Shown: positions 6,556 to 6,800 of the stretch, in pieces
Layout: the number at the start of each line of letters is the position of its first letter
Numbering within the stretch: the stretch's first letter is position 1
Assembly: GCA_964592815.1 (NCBI GenBank)
Contig: CAZQGE010000064.1
Span: forward strand, 1 to 6,800
Reading direction: 5' to 3'
DNA length: 6,800 nt
DNA from: CAZQGE01 sp964592815
Lineage (GTDB): Bacteria; Bacillota; Clostridia; Christensenellales; CAG-917
Notes under the pieces: generated by a model
The model's input: the letters and a program-made list of their open reading frames with translations, nothing else
What the model was told of the DNA's origin: nothing
The model's database searches: none
Translations under genes and position numbers: made by a program

Positions 6556-6800
6556 CAATTTATCATCTCCTCCAAAACTTGGACAATTTCAACGTAACTT
6601 TTTTTTCTGTCAAATTTATCTTCAGCCCATTTTCTGTTGTTTTGTCCACATTGATTTCTAAATGCGACATCTTCTGCAAGTTTCTTTATTGCCTCCGCAA
6701 CACCTTTGACATCACCGTTTTCAGCATTTAAGCCCAAACCTAGTTCGTCCACAGCGTCACGATATTCTTTGCATTGTTGCGTGTTAAGAACTGCTATCCC
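6555..6800 (-). CDS. Glycosyltransferase (GT4-like), C-terminal fragment
   Basis: The last 81 residues of a protein whose beginning lies beyond the right edge are present, ending in TGA at 6557-6555. The frame is open from base 6800, starting GIAVLNTQQCKEYR. The pattern is the usual tail of a GT4 glycosyltransferase: a small polar segment, then GLGLNAENGDVKGVAEAIKKLAED, then NNRKWAEDKFDR and a final helix ending LEEMIN. The catalytic core is not visible, so sugar and acceptor cannot be stated. A GTG at 6752 is in frame but is not a credible start, as the family pattern continues upstream of it. The stop codon overlaps the start of the SDR-cytidylyltransferase gene by one base, placing it in the same operon. 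Confidence 0.75.
   Translation of the reverse strand, partial: GIAVLNTQQCKEYRDAVDELGLGLNAENGDVKGVAEAIKKLAEDVAFRNQCGQNNRKWAEDKFDRKKSYVEIVQVLEEMIN

Overview
The window is part of a cell-surface polysaccharide locus from an AT-rich bacterium (roughly a third G+C by eye). Strong purine-rich Shine-Dalgarno (SD) sites, tight gene overlaps and a TagF-type polyol-phosphate transferase suggest a low-GC Bacillota (Clostridia-like or Negativicutes-like) source. That assignment is an inference: no ribosomal or phylogenetic marker is present.

Left edge (1-140): what looks like the first codons of a minus-strand gene lie in a conspicuously GC-rich 60 bases. An AT-rich divergent intergenic region follows, carrying a near-consensus sigma-A-type promoter for the plus strand. 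Plus strand (141-1607): one multi-pass membrane protein of the O-antigen ligase/polymerase (Wzy/WaaL) family. A perfect 11-bp hairpin with T/A flanks on both sides (1644-1670) looks like a shared terminator between this gene and the convergent minus-strand operon.

Minus strand, in transcription order from the right edge: (i) the C-terminal tail of a GT4-like glycosyltransferase (6555->6800); (ii) a fusion of an N-terminal short-chain dehydrogenase/reductase (SDR) and a C-terminal TagD-type cytidylyltransferase (5404-6555); (iii) a TagF/TarL-type CDP-polyol:polyol-phosphate transferase (4245-5420); (iv) a GT-B glycosyltransferase (2802-4085); (v) galE, UDP-hexose 4-epimerase (1772-2782). Genes i-iii overlap. 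Genes iii and iv are separated by an AT-rich gap with a 16-bp direct repeat and an SD-like site that has no start codon. Genes iv and v are 19 bases apart.

Proposed joint role (inference): the fusion enzyme reduces a phosphorylated keto- or aldo-sugar or triose to a polyol phosphate and activates it with CTP. The TagF-like enzyme transfers that polyol phosphate onto a glycan. GalE, which has the Cys 'gate' associated with N-acetylhexosamine acceptance, supplies UDP-Gal and/or UDP-GalNAc. The glycosyltransferases assemble the repeat unit and the Wzy/WaaL-like protein polymerises or ligates it. The most notable element is the SDR-TagD fusion. It resembles the known CDP-ribitol synthases of the Bcs1/TarIJ type in logic, but has reversed domain order and a different cytidylyltransferase fold. 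No RNA genes, CRISPR arrays, insertion sequences or attachment sites were seen.
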